The position numbers were made by a program, and so were the translations under genes. Source: Ulota crispa (taxonomy: Eukaryota > Streptophyta > Bryopsida > Orthotrichales > Orthotrichaceae). From it: a stretch of 64,000 bases of DNA. Shown piece by piece: positions 45,190 through 57,045 of the stretch. The notes beneath the pieces were generated by a model that worked only from the letters and a program-made list of their open reading frames with translations, made no database searches and was not told the DNA's origin. The stretch is from assembly GCA_963920765.1 (NCBI GenBank), contig OY987242.1, positions 1,800,501 to 1,864,500 on the forward strand, read 5' to 3'. Every line of letters begins with the position of its first letter. The first letter of the stretch is position 1.

Positions 45190-45585
45190 TATCCACATAA
45201 TAAAAAGAACATCATTGCTTTCTCACACAAAAAAAAACATTATTTATATTTCACCTACACAACTTTTTTATCCAAGTAGTAATCAAGCAAATGTATGTAT
45301 ATGTATATATATACATATTTCACCTACACAAATTTTTTACCCACATAGTAATCATTCATGCAAAAAAAAATTTATTTTTTATTTCTACCCATGCAATTTA
45401 TTTACATTTTTTTACCCACACATTTTTTACATATGCCATTTTTTACTCATGCAATTTTTTACCCGCGCAGGTTTGTTTTTATGCAAATTTTTCCGTACAC
45501 AAGTTTTTCACCCACGCAAGTTTTTTATCCGCACAATCTTTTACCCCCACAAATTTTTGCTTGCACAGGTTTTTTTACTCACGCG
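45190..45585 (+). repeat. Degenerate 17-20 bp minisatellite (TTTTTTACCCACGCAAG)
   Basis: Variants of TTTTTTACCCACGCAAG recur head to tail (TTTTTATCCACATAA, TTTTTTACCCACACA, TTTTTTATCCGCACAA, TTTTTTACTCACGCG). All three plus frames stay open and give Phe/His/Tyr-rich chains, which is a by-product of the repeat and not a gene. Confidence 0.75.
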
Positions 45586-45842
45586 TTAAAAGGATTGCCA
45601 ATCGTATTCTGTTACATAGATAGATTTCAAGCATTTTTTGAATTAATAAGATTTGCAAAAGGTGGTTTTGGAAAACCTTTACCTAAATGTATATTATTGA
45701 TGCATCAAAAACTCCAAAATGTTTCTTTCAATCAAAAATATGCTTTTAGATTATGATTATATTTAGAGCATTCCACCTTTGCATACAGATCCCTCTTTAG
45801 TATTACAATTTACTTGATAAGGCACTCTCATTGTTGAACAAT

Positions 45843-45990
45843 CATTACAAGAGAGCAATGTCAATTTGGACATTTTTTGTCAATTAGGACACTCTGATAA
45901 ATACACTTTTATATCAATTTGGACATATTTTTATCAAAAATTTGTCAATTTAGACATTTTAGTCAATTTGGAAATTATTTTCTTGTAGCG
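45843..45990. mobile_element. CACTA-like MITE (148 bp)
   Basis: Left CATTACAAGAGAGCAATGTC, right end on the other strand CGCTACAAGAAAA. The interior repeats GTCAATTTGGACAT. It is related to 46884-47007. The flanks AAT and GAT match at two of three bases. Confidence 0.6.
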
Positions 45991-46883
45991 GATTGTTTCA
46001 TTGTTAATACAATTACCATTTGTATGATCCATTCAAATACAAAATATTGATTGGTCATATGGAAAAGTAGTTGATTCCATTTTAATAGGAATTAAAATAA
46101 AACAATTAGGAAGCATAAATAAAAACCAACAGCATGTTTTTGTGTAAAGTTAGTAATCACTTAGTCAATATTCACATTTAAATAATCAGACTAATTTTAG
46201 TATAACGAAGTGTTCGTGACCAATTTCAAGCACATGATTGTGATTATTAGGTAAAATTAAAAATTAAAAAAAAAAGGCTTGGTTAGAGCAAGACATAGTT
46301 TCTCTTCTTGGAAAGAAGAACTATGCTTTGTATATTTAAGATTAATAAAATTATGTATAACTATCTAATTTTGCCTATTATTATTGTTATGAACTTACGG
46401 TTACTTAGAGATCTTAAATATTTGTATGAAGTTCGTTTTTGCTAAAAAAAGGATTATGAGAAAGTTAAGTTGGAAAGTCCTTATATTCTGATACCTGTGG
46501 ACAATTGCAAATACATGCAAAGTGTTTTTGTTAAATTTAATCAACAAAATGATTTTTTGTTCCAAGTTTTGTTCACATTTTTTGACGTTAAGAACTATCA
46601 TGTTTGATCTTGCTAACTCATTCTGATAACTATATTTAAAGTTTAACTAAAAAGGATCAAGAACTAGTAGAATCAATGCACTATTAAAAATAAATGTAAT
46701 TTTCATTTCTCTTGGGTAATAGATACTTTGGTGATTTTTTTTTTTAATGAATAAAGCTTACATTGAAAGACATGAAATAAATAGTGGACTAGTGGCTATC
46801 CTTGAATTTTTTTATAAATACTAACATATGATAAAAAATGAAAACACTTTTCAAGTTAGCCATTGCATGTTAGAGCCTACTTT
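45991..46883. other. Intergenic, nothing recognised
   Basis: AT-rich spacer without recognisable features. Confidence 0.4.
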
Positions 46884-47007
46884 CACTATAAGGGAGCAGT
46901 GTCAATTTTGTACACTTTTTGTTAATTAGGTCAGGCTGATTTGGACATGTTTTGGTCAAATTTTTGTCAATTTGGACATGTCACTATGTATAGTTTTTCT
47001 TGCAGTG
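46884..47007. mobile_element. CACTA-like MITE (124 bp) with TTT duplication
   Basis: Left CACTATAAGGGAGCAGTGTC, right end on the other strand CACTGCAAGAAAAA. TTT on both sides fits the 3-bp duplication of CACTA elements. The interior again carries GTCAATTTGGACAT. Confidence 0.7.
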
Positions 47008-47606
47008 TTTGCAAACATTGATGATACAAATAACTTCCTATCTTCATTTAATTTTACATTATAGGTGTAAATTTAATAGAAGAAGTTAGTTCCAAAAAGA
47101 CATCTTATATAACTACATTTTTAAGGTGCTGAAGAACACTCCATATTTCCACAACTGCAACAATCTCATATCGTTAAAAAGAAAATCCTAGTGGGTTACT
47201 TGAAATGATTTTAAAATGCGAAGCGTAGTATGGAGAATGTACAGTTTAATTTTAAGCATTTTTGCATCAGAAAAGAGAATTAGCCTTAAATTTCCGCTTA
47301 TAGTTGTAAATGTTAGATCAATAGCCCTCTTTGACAAAAGTAGCCATTGTACAATTAACAACTACCCTCTCTATGAGACTCCCTCTTGGGAATTGCTTTT
47401 CTAGTAAGGTGCGTAATCCAAATTCTTCAAGGTAGTTTATTCCGTTGCAAAACCGCTTCTTGCTATTCAAAAGCAGTAAATCACAAGCGGCTTGGAGTCA
47501 GCGTCAAAAATTTAAAAAAAAAAATTCATATACTGTAAGAACTTATACAAAACCTACAAAAATAAACGTATATATGAGTTTCGTTCATTAGATTGAGGTT
47601 GGTCGA
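47008..47606. other. Intergenic, nothing recognised
   Basis: No gene or repeat is identified. Confidence 0.4.
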
Positions 47607-48557
47607 TTAACCCCTAAAGGTCCAAGGGGTGTTTTCACCAAAAACTGTCAAAATTAGTTCAATATGTTGATGTGAATTTTGATTTGAAAAATGTTTTTGA
47701 AACTTCAATCATACAAAATTGTAGTGAAATATTTTGGTATTGAGTGCAAAAAATTTCAGCCCATTTGACCTCATGGATTGAAAGATTATAGCATTTGAAA
47801 TTTATAAAAAAGTTTTTTTTTATCCCTAACCAAATGAGTTAGCAGATTTTGAGCCTCTTTGGAGTCAAATTTTTGGTCGGCATGAATTAAAGTTTTTTTC
47901 CATTGCTATCGAAATCTTGTTAGGTACACTCATGAAAAGTTTCAAGAGCAAATTATGAATCTAGCTTACTCTAAATTGTCCTGCACTATAAGGAGGTTAA
48001 GTGAATTGGCAATACATTAGTCATTCTTTCATGATTTCTTGTGCATTGAGGGAATTTTTTATTTGAAATCTGAATGGCAAAAAGTTAGAGACAAACATTT
48101 GGAATGTTTGAAAAAAAATTCAAGAGTGTTGGATTTATAAATTGAAAGATAGTAGGCCCTGAAGTTAGAGGAAAACATTTTTTCTTGAAACTCCCCAAAC
48201 ATAGTTAACAAAATTTTGACTCCCTTTAGAATGTGATGTGAGACCTCAATTTATTTATTTTTGTGACAATTGTACACCATTTTTTTCAGTTACATACTTG
48301 CCAAATTTGAAAAGATGAGAGTTTTAGCATAAGATTCTCCAAAGATGCCCAAACTGCCCGAGCTGCTCAATTTTTTTTGGTTAGCATAACTTTTGAATTG
48401 AGTATCCGACTGGGGAAAAAATTATATTTGCACTTGTGAGATACATATTTACACCTTGTGTAACAATTTCAAGAACATCCAATAAAAATTGACTCAATAT
48501 GACCCTACCTAGATTCTCAAGTGGTTGAGAACCGACACTTGGGCCTTTAGGGATTAA
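47607..48557. mobile_element. TTAA-flanked element, copy E9 (951 bp), subfamily C
   Basis: Left TTAA-CCCCTAAAGGTCCAAGG; right end on the other strand TCCCTAAAGGCCCAAG next to TTAA at 48554-48557. The interior matches E14 (59195-60137) in inverted orientation, for example GATTTTGAGCCTC and TCATGATTTCTTGTGC. Confidence 0.72.
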
Positions 48558-48656
48558 GAGGTGCTTCTTGTTAAAAGAAAATTAGATATGGAATGTAAGG
48601 GGACCTAACAACGTAGTTCCATTTGAGTTCATATGACTGTGCATGTCAAATTTGTA

Positions 48657-49238
48657 CTCCCTCTGTCCCAATATAAAGCTCCAAATTAGGCATAGTTCTT
48701 GTCCCTCTAAAAAGCTCTTTTTTGCTAATTTCAATTGCTGAGAAAGCATTTATCATGTCCAATGGTCTCATAGGGGCAAGTTAAGCAATTAAATAGCATT
48801 CCTCTCCTAACAAGCTTGGCTTTGCCCATATGAGGTACCATTGTTGCTATTAATATTTAAATCATCAATAATGAGGAGCTAGCAACATGTACAAATATGG
48901 TACATTTTGCATGGAATTTGGGTGCCCAAACGGCAACATCAAAGCTGGAAATTTTGCACACATTTGGTAGAAGGTACATTGATTCTAGAATGCATGTGTT
49001 AGTAGCAAGAATATTAAAATAATGAGGAGCCGGCAGCCTTCTCAAACTATGCACAAATAAGGAACTTTTTGCATGGGATTTGAGAGTCTAAACAACAACA
49101 TAAAAACTTGAAATTTTGTAGATATTTGGTAGGTGGCATATTGATTCTAGAATGCATTTGTCACTAGCATAATGACTAAAAATATAGTTAATCCCTCATG
49201 CAAAAGTATTTTGGAGCTTTATATTGGGACAGAGGGAG
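48657..49238. mobile_element. Stowaway-like MITE (582 bp)
   Basis: Inverted ends CTCCCTCTGTCCCAATATAA and its complement TTATATTGGGACAGAGGGAG, each flanked by TA. CTCCCTCYGTCCC with TA is the well-known plant Stowaway end. At 582 bp it is longer than most Stowaway copies. The interior holds two related blocks (AATGAGGAGCTAGCAAC near 48872, AATGAGGAGCCGGCAGC near 49021). Confidence 0.85.
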
Positions 49239-49296
49239 TATGTAATATAATACAGTCTTATAATGGGTGGGTTTGTTGTGGTTTATGCACCAACAA

Positions 49297-49429
49297 TAAG
49301 GTAGACACACCTTATTCTGACCCTATCTGAATTCCGACCCCTGTGTACCCAGCATGTTCATTTCAAAAATGATATGAACATTCTAGGTACATAAAATCTG
49401 AAGTATCGGGTATGGATGTGTTTACCTTA
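49297..49429. mobile_element. 133-bp TA-flanked MITE (AGGTAGACACACC)
   Basis: TA-AGGTAGACACACC at the left and GGATGTGTTTACCT-TA at the right. It lies immediately before a longer relative at 49432. Confidence 0.6.
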
Positions 49430-49431
49430 AG

Positions 49432-49846
49432 TAAGGTAGACAAACCTGTTCCAGAGCATATAAGGGTTTAGGATACCGCAAGGATTTGGATAATTCAAGA
49501 AAAAAAATCCCAAGGGTTAGCCTTTCAACAAGCTATTATGGAATGTTATTTTGTGGAAAACAATATTGTGGGATATTTTATATTAAAGGGTAAAGTTACA
49601 ACTCATAGGGTCCTTAAAAGTAACTTTAGACTAACCCTAAAAGTGCTTGGATGTTTTCCTATGATAGCACTTGACGGTCCCAAATCCAACCCTCCCTAAC
49701 TAGCTTACCAGCTGACATGTGGCAAGATTTGCTTGTGCAAATAGCGTTCATAGTTCCAATTTGGATTCAATAGTGTATAGCAAAACCCTCAAATCTAGGA
49801 TTCATATATAATTGGCAGCCGTTTGGGAATGGGTGTATCTACCATA
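49432..49846. mobile_element. TA-flanked MITE, relative of 19340-19745
   Basis: TA-AGGTAGACAAACC at the left, GGTGTATCTACCA-TA at the right. The interior matches 19340-19745 along most of its length. Confidence 0.62.
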
Positions 49847-49947
49847 CCCTTGCAAGTTCAACTTCCTCATTCTAGAAGTAGGTATTGTGCATTTAAAATT
49901 ACATGTAATTTAGTTATCCTCAATTTCATTTGGGCCATACATGTTGC

Positions 49948-51445
49948 TTAATCATTAAAAGATTATTGTCCCCTCAAGGAGACAATGGGATTTTGGACAT
50001 GTACTTACAACTAAACTACTTGTGTGATTTTTTGAAAATTTAATGGAAGATGGGGAATTTAAAGGTCTGCGTGGGCATCTAATTATTCTTCCAACATTTA
50101 TTGAAGAAGTTATGCATGAATTTCTAAAAAACAAGGGAGGGTGGGCATCCCAAAAACTTCTTGAAAAAATTAAAATTTTGAAATTGGTTCTTTACATTTA
50201 CATATATGTAGGATTGAAGCTACAAATCATTCAATTTTAATTAATGAGATGAAAGTTGTGAAGAGTTTTAGTTTGCGGGTAGGTATGGTTTTGAGAGACT
50301 CCATACCTACCTGCAAACTAAAACTCATCATAACTTTCATCTCATCAATCAAAATTGAATGATTTGTAGCTTCAATCCTACATATATGTAAATGTAAAGA
50401 ATCAATTTCAAAATTTTATTTTAAAAAAATACAAATTTTGAAGAAGTTTTTGGGATGCCCACCCTCCCTTGTTTTTTAGAAATTCGTGCATAAATTCTTT
50501 AATAAATGTCGGAATGAAGAAAAAATTAGATGCCTTTGCAGACCTATAACCTCTAAAAGACCAAAGAGCCCAATATGGCCAAATGGGGTTCTTTGAGGTG
50601 TAAAAGTAGACAAAAAGCCATTGCATGCTCAAGTTTTGGTGTGCCACTCAAGTCCTAATGGAGCTAAAAGTCCAACAAAACTTTTGGATTGGCTTATTGT
50701 TCCTTGAAGCCTCCAAAATTTGAACCCAAAGTCCCGAACATTTGAATTTACTATTTTTAATGTTGAAACTATTAGTGGGAGTATATATAAGCATTGTGCA
50801 TTGCATTGTGGATGGAGGAATTTTGGATGGGATGGGTTGAAAGCCCACACTTCCATGTATAGGGGAGAAGGTTGGTGATGTGTCCCTTTTTTTTCTCTCA
50901 ATTGGGCAAGGTTTTTGTAACTCTAAAGTAGTGAGCCAGCTAGATCTACTTACTTTGAATGACTATTAGTTTTGGAGATTTTTCCCATTTGAGGAGTTTT
51001 TTTTTCCATCAAGTATAGCTAGACACAGTCTCATGGGATCAACCAATAGATAAAAATATATTTGGGAAAAAATCACATCAAAGTCCAAAATCCGTATTGC
51101 GAATTGCTACCCAAATTAACAAATATGAGACTCTCAACGGTGGGGATTTTGCAGATTTATTTGGAATTGAAATCAAACTAGCCTTAAAAACTTTATTTAT
51201 AGTTAGGTATAGAATGACCAGTTTGGATTGTGTGAATATTTGTTCAATTTTCTAAAAATTAAGGGAATGTGCTGAAGATTCCATAATGGAGGTATACTAA
51301 ATTTTCTTAGCAAGACGCATAGGGATTAAATTCCCCATCTTCCATTAAAGTTTCAAAAGATTGCACAAAGTGGATTGGTTGTAAGTACATGCCTAAAATC
51401 CCATTTGTTGGCCCTCCAAAGGAACAATAGTCCTTTAGGGGTTCA
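49948..51445. mobile_element. Composite TTAA-family cluster with long foldback
   Basis: The left side keeps TTAA and ...TATTGTCCCCTC; the right end on the other strand reads CCCCTAAAGGACTATTG, so the outer ends are inverted relatives. A further left end (CCTCTAAAAGACCAAAG) sits inside at 50550. Between 50063 and 50545 two copies of the same internal segment face each other (see next entry). At least two elements have been joined or nested here. Confidence 0.55.
50063..50545. repeat. Foldback palindrome, about 230-bp arms, 12-bp spacer
   Basis: Arms 50063-50288 and 50301-50545 are inverted copies (for example AGTTTGCGGGTAGGTATGG against CCATACCTACCTGCAAACT). They flank the 12-bp spacer 50289-50300. 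A few small indels and substitutions are present. The arms derive from the interior of TTAA-family subfamily A. Confidence 0.85.
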
Positions 51446-52383
51446 CCTCTAAACACTTTTGACTGTGTTTTCACCAAAATTGCTCCAAAATTGCCATCTC
51501 TAGTACAAGTACCAAATTTTAAATACAAATCATTTTTGGACACATCTAACTATAAGATCTTGTAGTACACTAGTATCCAAAAATGTGGAAAAATTTCAAT
51601 TTTTTTTGCCATGTAGATTGTTAGATAATTGAGTTTGAACCAACAAAAAGTCATTTTTTGTCCTTGCAAAAATCCGGGCAGCTGCACTTCACAAGGTCAT
51701 ATTTGTATGAAAATCATTTCAAAATGGTTGTAGTTCTCTGGATTCATTCTTCAAGGCAAGTTAAGTACACACTTGAAAATTTTCAAGTCATTTGGAATTG
51801 TACAACATATAGGAAGAAAATAGTAGGTAAAAAAAAATAGAGAATGATTCAAAACACTAAATTGTGAAGAATTTAATTAGGAAAAATTGAAGTTCCAATC
51901 CTTAATGGTCATGATATTGTAATAAACAATCTACCTCCTTTGGCTTTTATTTTTTTCCAAAATATTAAAAATTGAGTAAGACATAGGACTTAAAAGTTTT
52001 TTTAAAGTAGGGAATCTATGACTGCCCTCAAATAGAATTTGTTCATAACTTTCATCTCACTGATCAAAATGGAATGATTAAAAGCTTCCCAAGTACATAT
52101 AAATTTAAAGAACCAATTTAAAATTTATTTATTTATTGAATATAATTTTTGAAAAAGTTTTTTGAACTACGCGAGCTACCCCTTGAATAAAAAAACAACA
52201 TATCATGCAAGAACCTTTAAGCCATGTAGTCAAAAATTATGAAAATTGTTGGACCTCAAAGCTACTCCTTGGGCACACCATGTGTGAAAACTTCAAAGGA
52301 GGAAAATGAAAAATCTATTTGTAGTGAGCTGCCCAAAATTGCTATGTTGCCAAGAAAATGTTGTTTGGGCCTTTAGGGATTGA
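51442..52383. mobile_element. TTAA-type element, copy E10 (942 bp), subfamily B
   Basis: The flanks have drifted to TTCA and TTGA. Left CCTCTAAACACTTTTG, right end on the other strand TCCCTAAAGGCCCAAAC. Interior is colinear with E8. Confidence 0.65.
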
Positions 52384-52450
52384 TTAGGTATTCATTGTAT
52401 GGGTGATTTAATTCTAAAAATCTCAAAGCCAAAAGAGCTAAAGTCATAAC

Positions 52451-52783
52451 TAAGGTAGGAACATCCGTAAGCAGTAGTGTCCCCATAATTGTCACCTCTA
52501 AAATCTTGAAAAATATGTGGAAATAAATAAATGTAATTGCAAGGATGTACAACATGTGAACATGAAACCTTAGTGTTGATTATGGGTGCAATGGTAGTTT
52601 GCTTTTTAAAAATTCACAATTTATTCTCACAATATCCAAATAATACCTCCAAAAATGTAAATTTATTATTGTTTTGTTGTTAACAAGATCCTATAATTTG
52701 CTAGATGTTTATTAATAGTCATTGTATTCAAAACCCTTGTGTTCAAAACCCTTAAACTCACGCTTATGGGTGTTCCTACCTTA
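52451..52783. mobile_element. MITE, TA-flanked AGGTAGG family, copy 3
   Basis: TA-AGGTAGGAACATCCGTAAG at the left and CTTATGGGTGTTCCTACCT-TA at the right. The interior is the inverse of 12319-12656 (for example AAACCTTAGTGTTGATTATG against its complement there). Confidence 0.72.
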
Positions 52784-54040
52784 ACCGCAGCCGTGTATGA
52801 AGCGGTACTTCTTAGAAGTGGCCGCAGGTTGCTGATGACTTTCCTAGAGACGGAAGAGGAGAGTTGCATAGAATATTCAGATCCTCCCAACCTCAGGAGT
52901 CAAGGGGGCTCGGTTTACTGAACATACGTTGACGTATGGTTGATGTATGGGCAGGGTGGAAAAGCTCAGCATTTATTACAGATAAGGGGAGAAGTGATAT
53001 GTTGTGGAGAAGTAATATATTGTCTCCTATTTGGCGTTGTTCAGTGGTATCCAATGTGCGAGAAAAATCGGCTGCTAGGTTGTTGTTAGCTAGTGAAATT
53101 GGGAAAAAACCCGGATTGTATTTTGAAATTAACGGCAAAATATCGGTTAGATTTCACTAAAAAGTTTAAATATAGTATGCTACACTGTAGATTTAGAAAT
53201 ATATCCAGCACAATTTAGCAAGATAACCAATTATATATGGAAAATGCTGGAGTTTAGCTGGTGAAGTCCAAAAAAATTCCCAAACATTGGTGGTATCCCC
53301 CTCTAAGATTCTATGCTAAAACAGGGTCACTGAACCCAAATGTTAATTCAAAATTCCCTAATTCAACCTCCTAACAGTTTAGCACCACATCGACGTATGT
53401 GCACCTCAAAGGGGGAAGCCATTTTGCAAGTGAAAAAAAAAAAAGTTTGGCAAGAAAGGCACATCCGTAGCAACATCCCAGCTTCCGTAAACATACTCGG
53501 TTGGGGCCTTGGGGGGCCACTTCCCATCTTAGGTTTAATGTTGTTTTTGAAAAGCCACAGACTGGTCCGTCTTACACGATTCCTCATGGTGAAGAAAACC
53601 ATGGAAGTTGTTTTGACTGGCGCACCCACACAGTGGGTCAGAGTTGAACATCATTATGGCTGGTCCTGAATCACTGTATGTGGATGTAGACTGCGCCACA
53701 TTTTTCCTGCACATCAGCTTCAAACCTTCAAACCTTCGGACCTTCAGTCCGGCTTTGAGGCCATGTTTTCCTTATGGTCAAAAACATGTGCTGCAATTTA
53801 TCACCTTCTCCACGCTCACACCTGCCAGGAGTTGGGAGACTTTCATAGTATGTGCAGAAAACTTCCAAGTGCAGGAACACTTGTCTGTTATATTTACAGA
53901 CAACTTTCAGATTCCCCGAAAAAAGGCAATTGAAGAGTTGCCTTTTAAGAAAATAAAACATAGAAAACAACAGAAATCCAGTGGTAGAGCAAGTCGGCTC
54001 CCTACATGTAGGAAAAGGAAAATGGAAAATGGATAGGGTC
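52784..54040. other. Intergenic, weakly GC-richer, no gene recognised
   Basis: Short open frames on both strands (for example RSGRRLLMTFLETEEESC near 52810-52870) look somewhat protein-like but match nothing I know. Confidence 0.35.
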
Positions 54041-54936
54041 ATGAATGAATGAATGAATGAATGAATGAATGAATGAATGAATGAATGAATGAATGAATGA
54101 ATGAATGAATGAATGAATGAATGAATGAATGAATGAATGAATGAATGAATGAATGAATGAATGAATGAATGAATGAATGAATGAATGAATGAATGAATGA
54201 ATGAATGAATGAATGAATGAATGAATGAATGAATGAATGAATGAATGAATGAATGAATGAATGAATGAATGAATGAATGAATGAATGAATGAATGAATGA
54301 ATGAATGAATGAATGAATGAATGAATGAATGAATGAATGAATGAATGAATGAATGAATGAATGAATGAATGAATGAATGAATGAATGAATGAATGAATGA
54401 ATGAATGAATGAATGAATGAATGAATGAATGAATGAATGAATGAATGAATGAATGAATGAATGAATGAATGAATGAATGAATGAATGAATGAATGAATGA
54501 ATGAATGAATGAATGAATGAATGAATGAATGAATGAATGAATGAATGAATGAATGAATGAATGAATGAATGAATGAATGAATGAATGAATGAATGAATGA
54601 ATGAATGAATGAATGAATGAATGAATGAATGAATGAATGAATGAATGAATGAATGAATGAATGAATGAATGAATGAATGAATGAATGAATGAATGAATGA
54701 ATGAATGAATGAATGAATGAATGAATGAATGAATGAATGAATGAATGAATGAATGAATGAATGAATGAATGAATGAATGAATGAATGAATGAATGAATGA
54801 ATGAATGAATGAATGAATGAATGAATGAATGAATGAATGAATGAATGAATGAATGAATGAATGAATGAATGAATGAATGAATGAATGAATGAATGAATGA
54901 ATGAATGAATGAATGAATGAATGAATGAATGAATGA
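54041..54936 (+). repeat. Perfect (ATGA)224 microsatellite
   Basis: 896 bp of uninterrupted ATGA, 224 units, followed directly by an ATCG array. Minus-strand frames of more than 300 codons reading (Phe-Ile-His-Ser)n are products of the repeat. The lack of any interruption indicates recent expansion or consensus smoothing in the assembly. Confidence 0.98.
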
Positions 54937-54962
54937 TCGATCGATCGATCGATCGATCGATC
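54936..54962 (+). repeat. (ATCG)n microsatellite, 27 bp
   Basis: A self-complementary tetranucleotide array fused to the end of the ATGA array by a single base change in the unit. Confidence 0.95.
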
Positions 54963-55108
54963 TCAGAATTGGAATCATTATTAGGAACCTTCATGCAAGC
55001 ATTGGTGAACCTAATGTTTCTTTCACGATGGTTTGGCAATCTCATTTGATTTTTCACACAATTTGTTTGGTGGGAAGATAGCCACTTAGCTAGTGTTCAA
55101 ATGAGGCC

Positions 55109-56055
55109 TTAACCCCTAAAGACCCAAGCCTTTTTTTTGTGGGGGAATATGTAGAATGGTCGGAAAACAAGTTTTTTTAATGGAAATCCAAGTTTTTTTT
55201 ATGGAAATCCAATTGTAAGATCTTGCCCTAGATTATGGGAGGTATTTGCTAGAAAAAAATCAGCTCATTCTAGATGTATGCAAGTGAGATATTGACATCT
55301 AAAGTGAAACAATTTGTTTTTCCCCTTGCTGTTCGTTCAAAGATTTCATAAGCCTTTGATCATTCCTAAATAAATAAAAATGCTCTACACAAAGGAGTTT
55401 TTTTCCATGTAGAAGACCAAGTTAGGTATGTGTGGGAGAATTTTCAAATGAATTGGAGGTGTGGATCATACTTTGTAAAATCTTGCAATGTTGTAAGGCC
55501 ATGAAATTTGCATGTACACTAGGCAAAATTGGAGGATTTATGTAAAATTGAGAAATCTGAATTACTTTGATCCAAATGGTGAAAACCAAGGAATCTTAGT
55601 CTACTACAGCTTGGAAACAAAAAATGTCAAAAAACAAATACACAAAAAGCTCAGAAAGGTAAAGCACCAAATTTTACAAGGGGCAAAAATAATGGAGGTT
55701 TGGAAGTCCTATACCTACAGGCAAACTAAAACTTCTCACAACTTTCATCTCATCAATCAAAATTGAATGATTTAAAGCTTCCTGCATACAAAAAAATATA
55801 AAGAACCAATTTCAAATTTTGTTTTTAAAAAATGCAATTTTTTTTGCTGCCAAGATCTCCCCTATTTTTCAATTATTCATGCATAAATTTTTCAATAAAT
55901 GTCAAAATGAAGACAAATTTAGATGCCCATGTATATCTTTGAATTCCCCATTTTCCATAAAAATTTCAGAAAATCACTTAAAGTAGTTTAGCTGTAGGTA
56001 CATGCCCAAAACCCCACTTGGCCCTTGAGGGACCACTTGGGCCTTTAGGGGTTAA
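55109..56055. mobile_element. TTAA-flanked element, copy E11 (947 bp), subfamily A
   Basis: Left TTAA-CCCCTAAAGACCCAAG; right end on the other strand CCCCTAAAGGCCCAAG next to TTAA at 56052-56055. The interior is colinear with E7 (TCTTGCCCTAGATTATGGGA, AAGACCAAGTTAGG). Confidence 0.75.
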
Positions 56056-56982
56056 AGGACCAAGTTGCATTTTTTTTTGACAACATAGCAATTTTAAGCA
56101 AGTACCTATGATTGAAGGTTTCCAAATTTTAGGTTGAAATTTAAAAAGAAGGTGGGTACAAGGAATATCTTTCTCATGCATTAAATTTCATGATATTTGA
56201 AATTATGAGTAAAAAGTTATGGCCTAATATGTTGTTTTTCCCCACGGGTAGGCAATTTAGGCATATTAGAAAAAATCATTTTCTTTTGAGAAATAAAAAT
56301 TATGAAATTGGATTAGGAGATTTCTGTATGGGTGGAAAGTTTTGAATCATTCAATTATGATCAATGAGATGAAAGTTATGAGGAGATTTTATAAGCAAGC
56401 ACTTATGGATTCTCTAATCTAAAGTAAACATTGAAGTCTCTTATTTTACTCAATTTTTGATATTTTGGAAAAAAAATAAAATTGGAGGTTGTAGATAATT
56501 TACTACAACATTACAACCTTTAAGACTGGCATTTTCCCTTTGAATAATTAAATCCTTAATAATTTTGTGTTTTGAATCATTCTCTACTTCTTTTTACTTA
56601 CTATTTTTTCCCATGTGTTGTACAATTCCAAATGATTTGAAAACATTCAATTGTGTACCCAAATTGCCTTGAAGAATGAATCCAAAGAGGTACAACCATT
56701 TTGGAGTATTTTTCATACAAATATGACCTTTTGAAGTGCAACTGCCGTAGTTTTTGCAAAACAAAAGATGGCTTTTTGACAATTCAAACTCAAATAACTT
56801 ACAATCTACATGCTTGGTGGAAATTTTTGAAATTCTTTTCACATTTTTGAAGCTAGTTTACTACATGATCTTACAATTACATGTGTCCAAAAAAGTTCTT
56901 TTTCTCAAATTTGGTTTTTGTACTAAAAATGTCAGTTTTGGAGCAATTTGGTAGAAACTTAGATTGGTCCTTTAGGGGTTGA
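56052..56982. mobile_element. TTAA-type element, copy E12, subfamily B, inverted
   Basis: It shares the TTAA of E11 on the left but has lost CCCCTAA there (TTAAAGGACCAAG). The right end on the other strand is CCCCTAAAGGACCAATC, flanked by a drifted TTGA. The interior is the inverse of E8 and E10. Confidence 0.62.
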
Positions 56983-57045
56983 ATGAGGAATTAATATACA
57001 TTTCAAGAGTTGGTAAAACTGCAACCTCACCATTTGTAATTAATC

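Noticed and set aside
45215..45756. Three overlapping plus frames of 110-132 codons
   Set aside because: All three frames are open only because the minisatellite unit lacks stop codons.
54041..54936. CRISPR-like regular array
   Set aside because: The unit is 4 bp with no spacers, and the host is eukaryotic.
53728..55057. Minus-strand frames of 351-416 codons rich in Phe-Ile-His-Ser
   Set aside because: They are translations of the ATGA microsatellite and carry no protein signature outside it.
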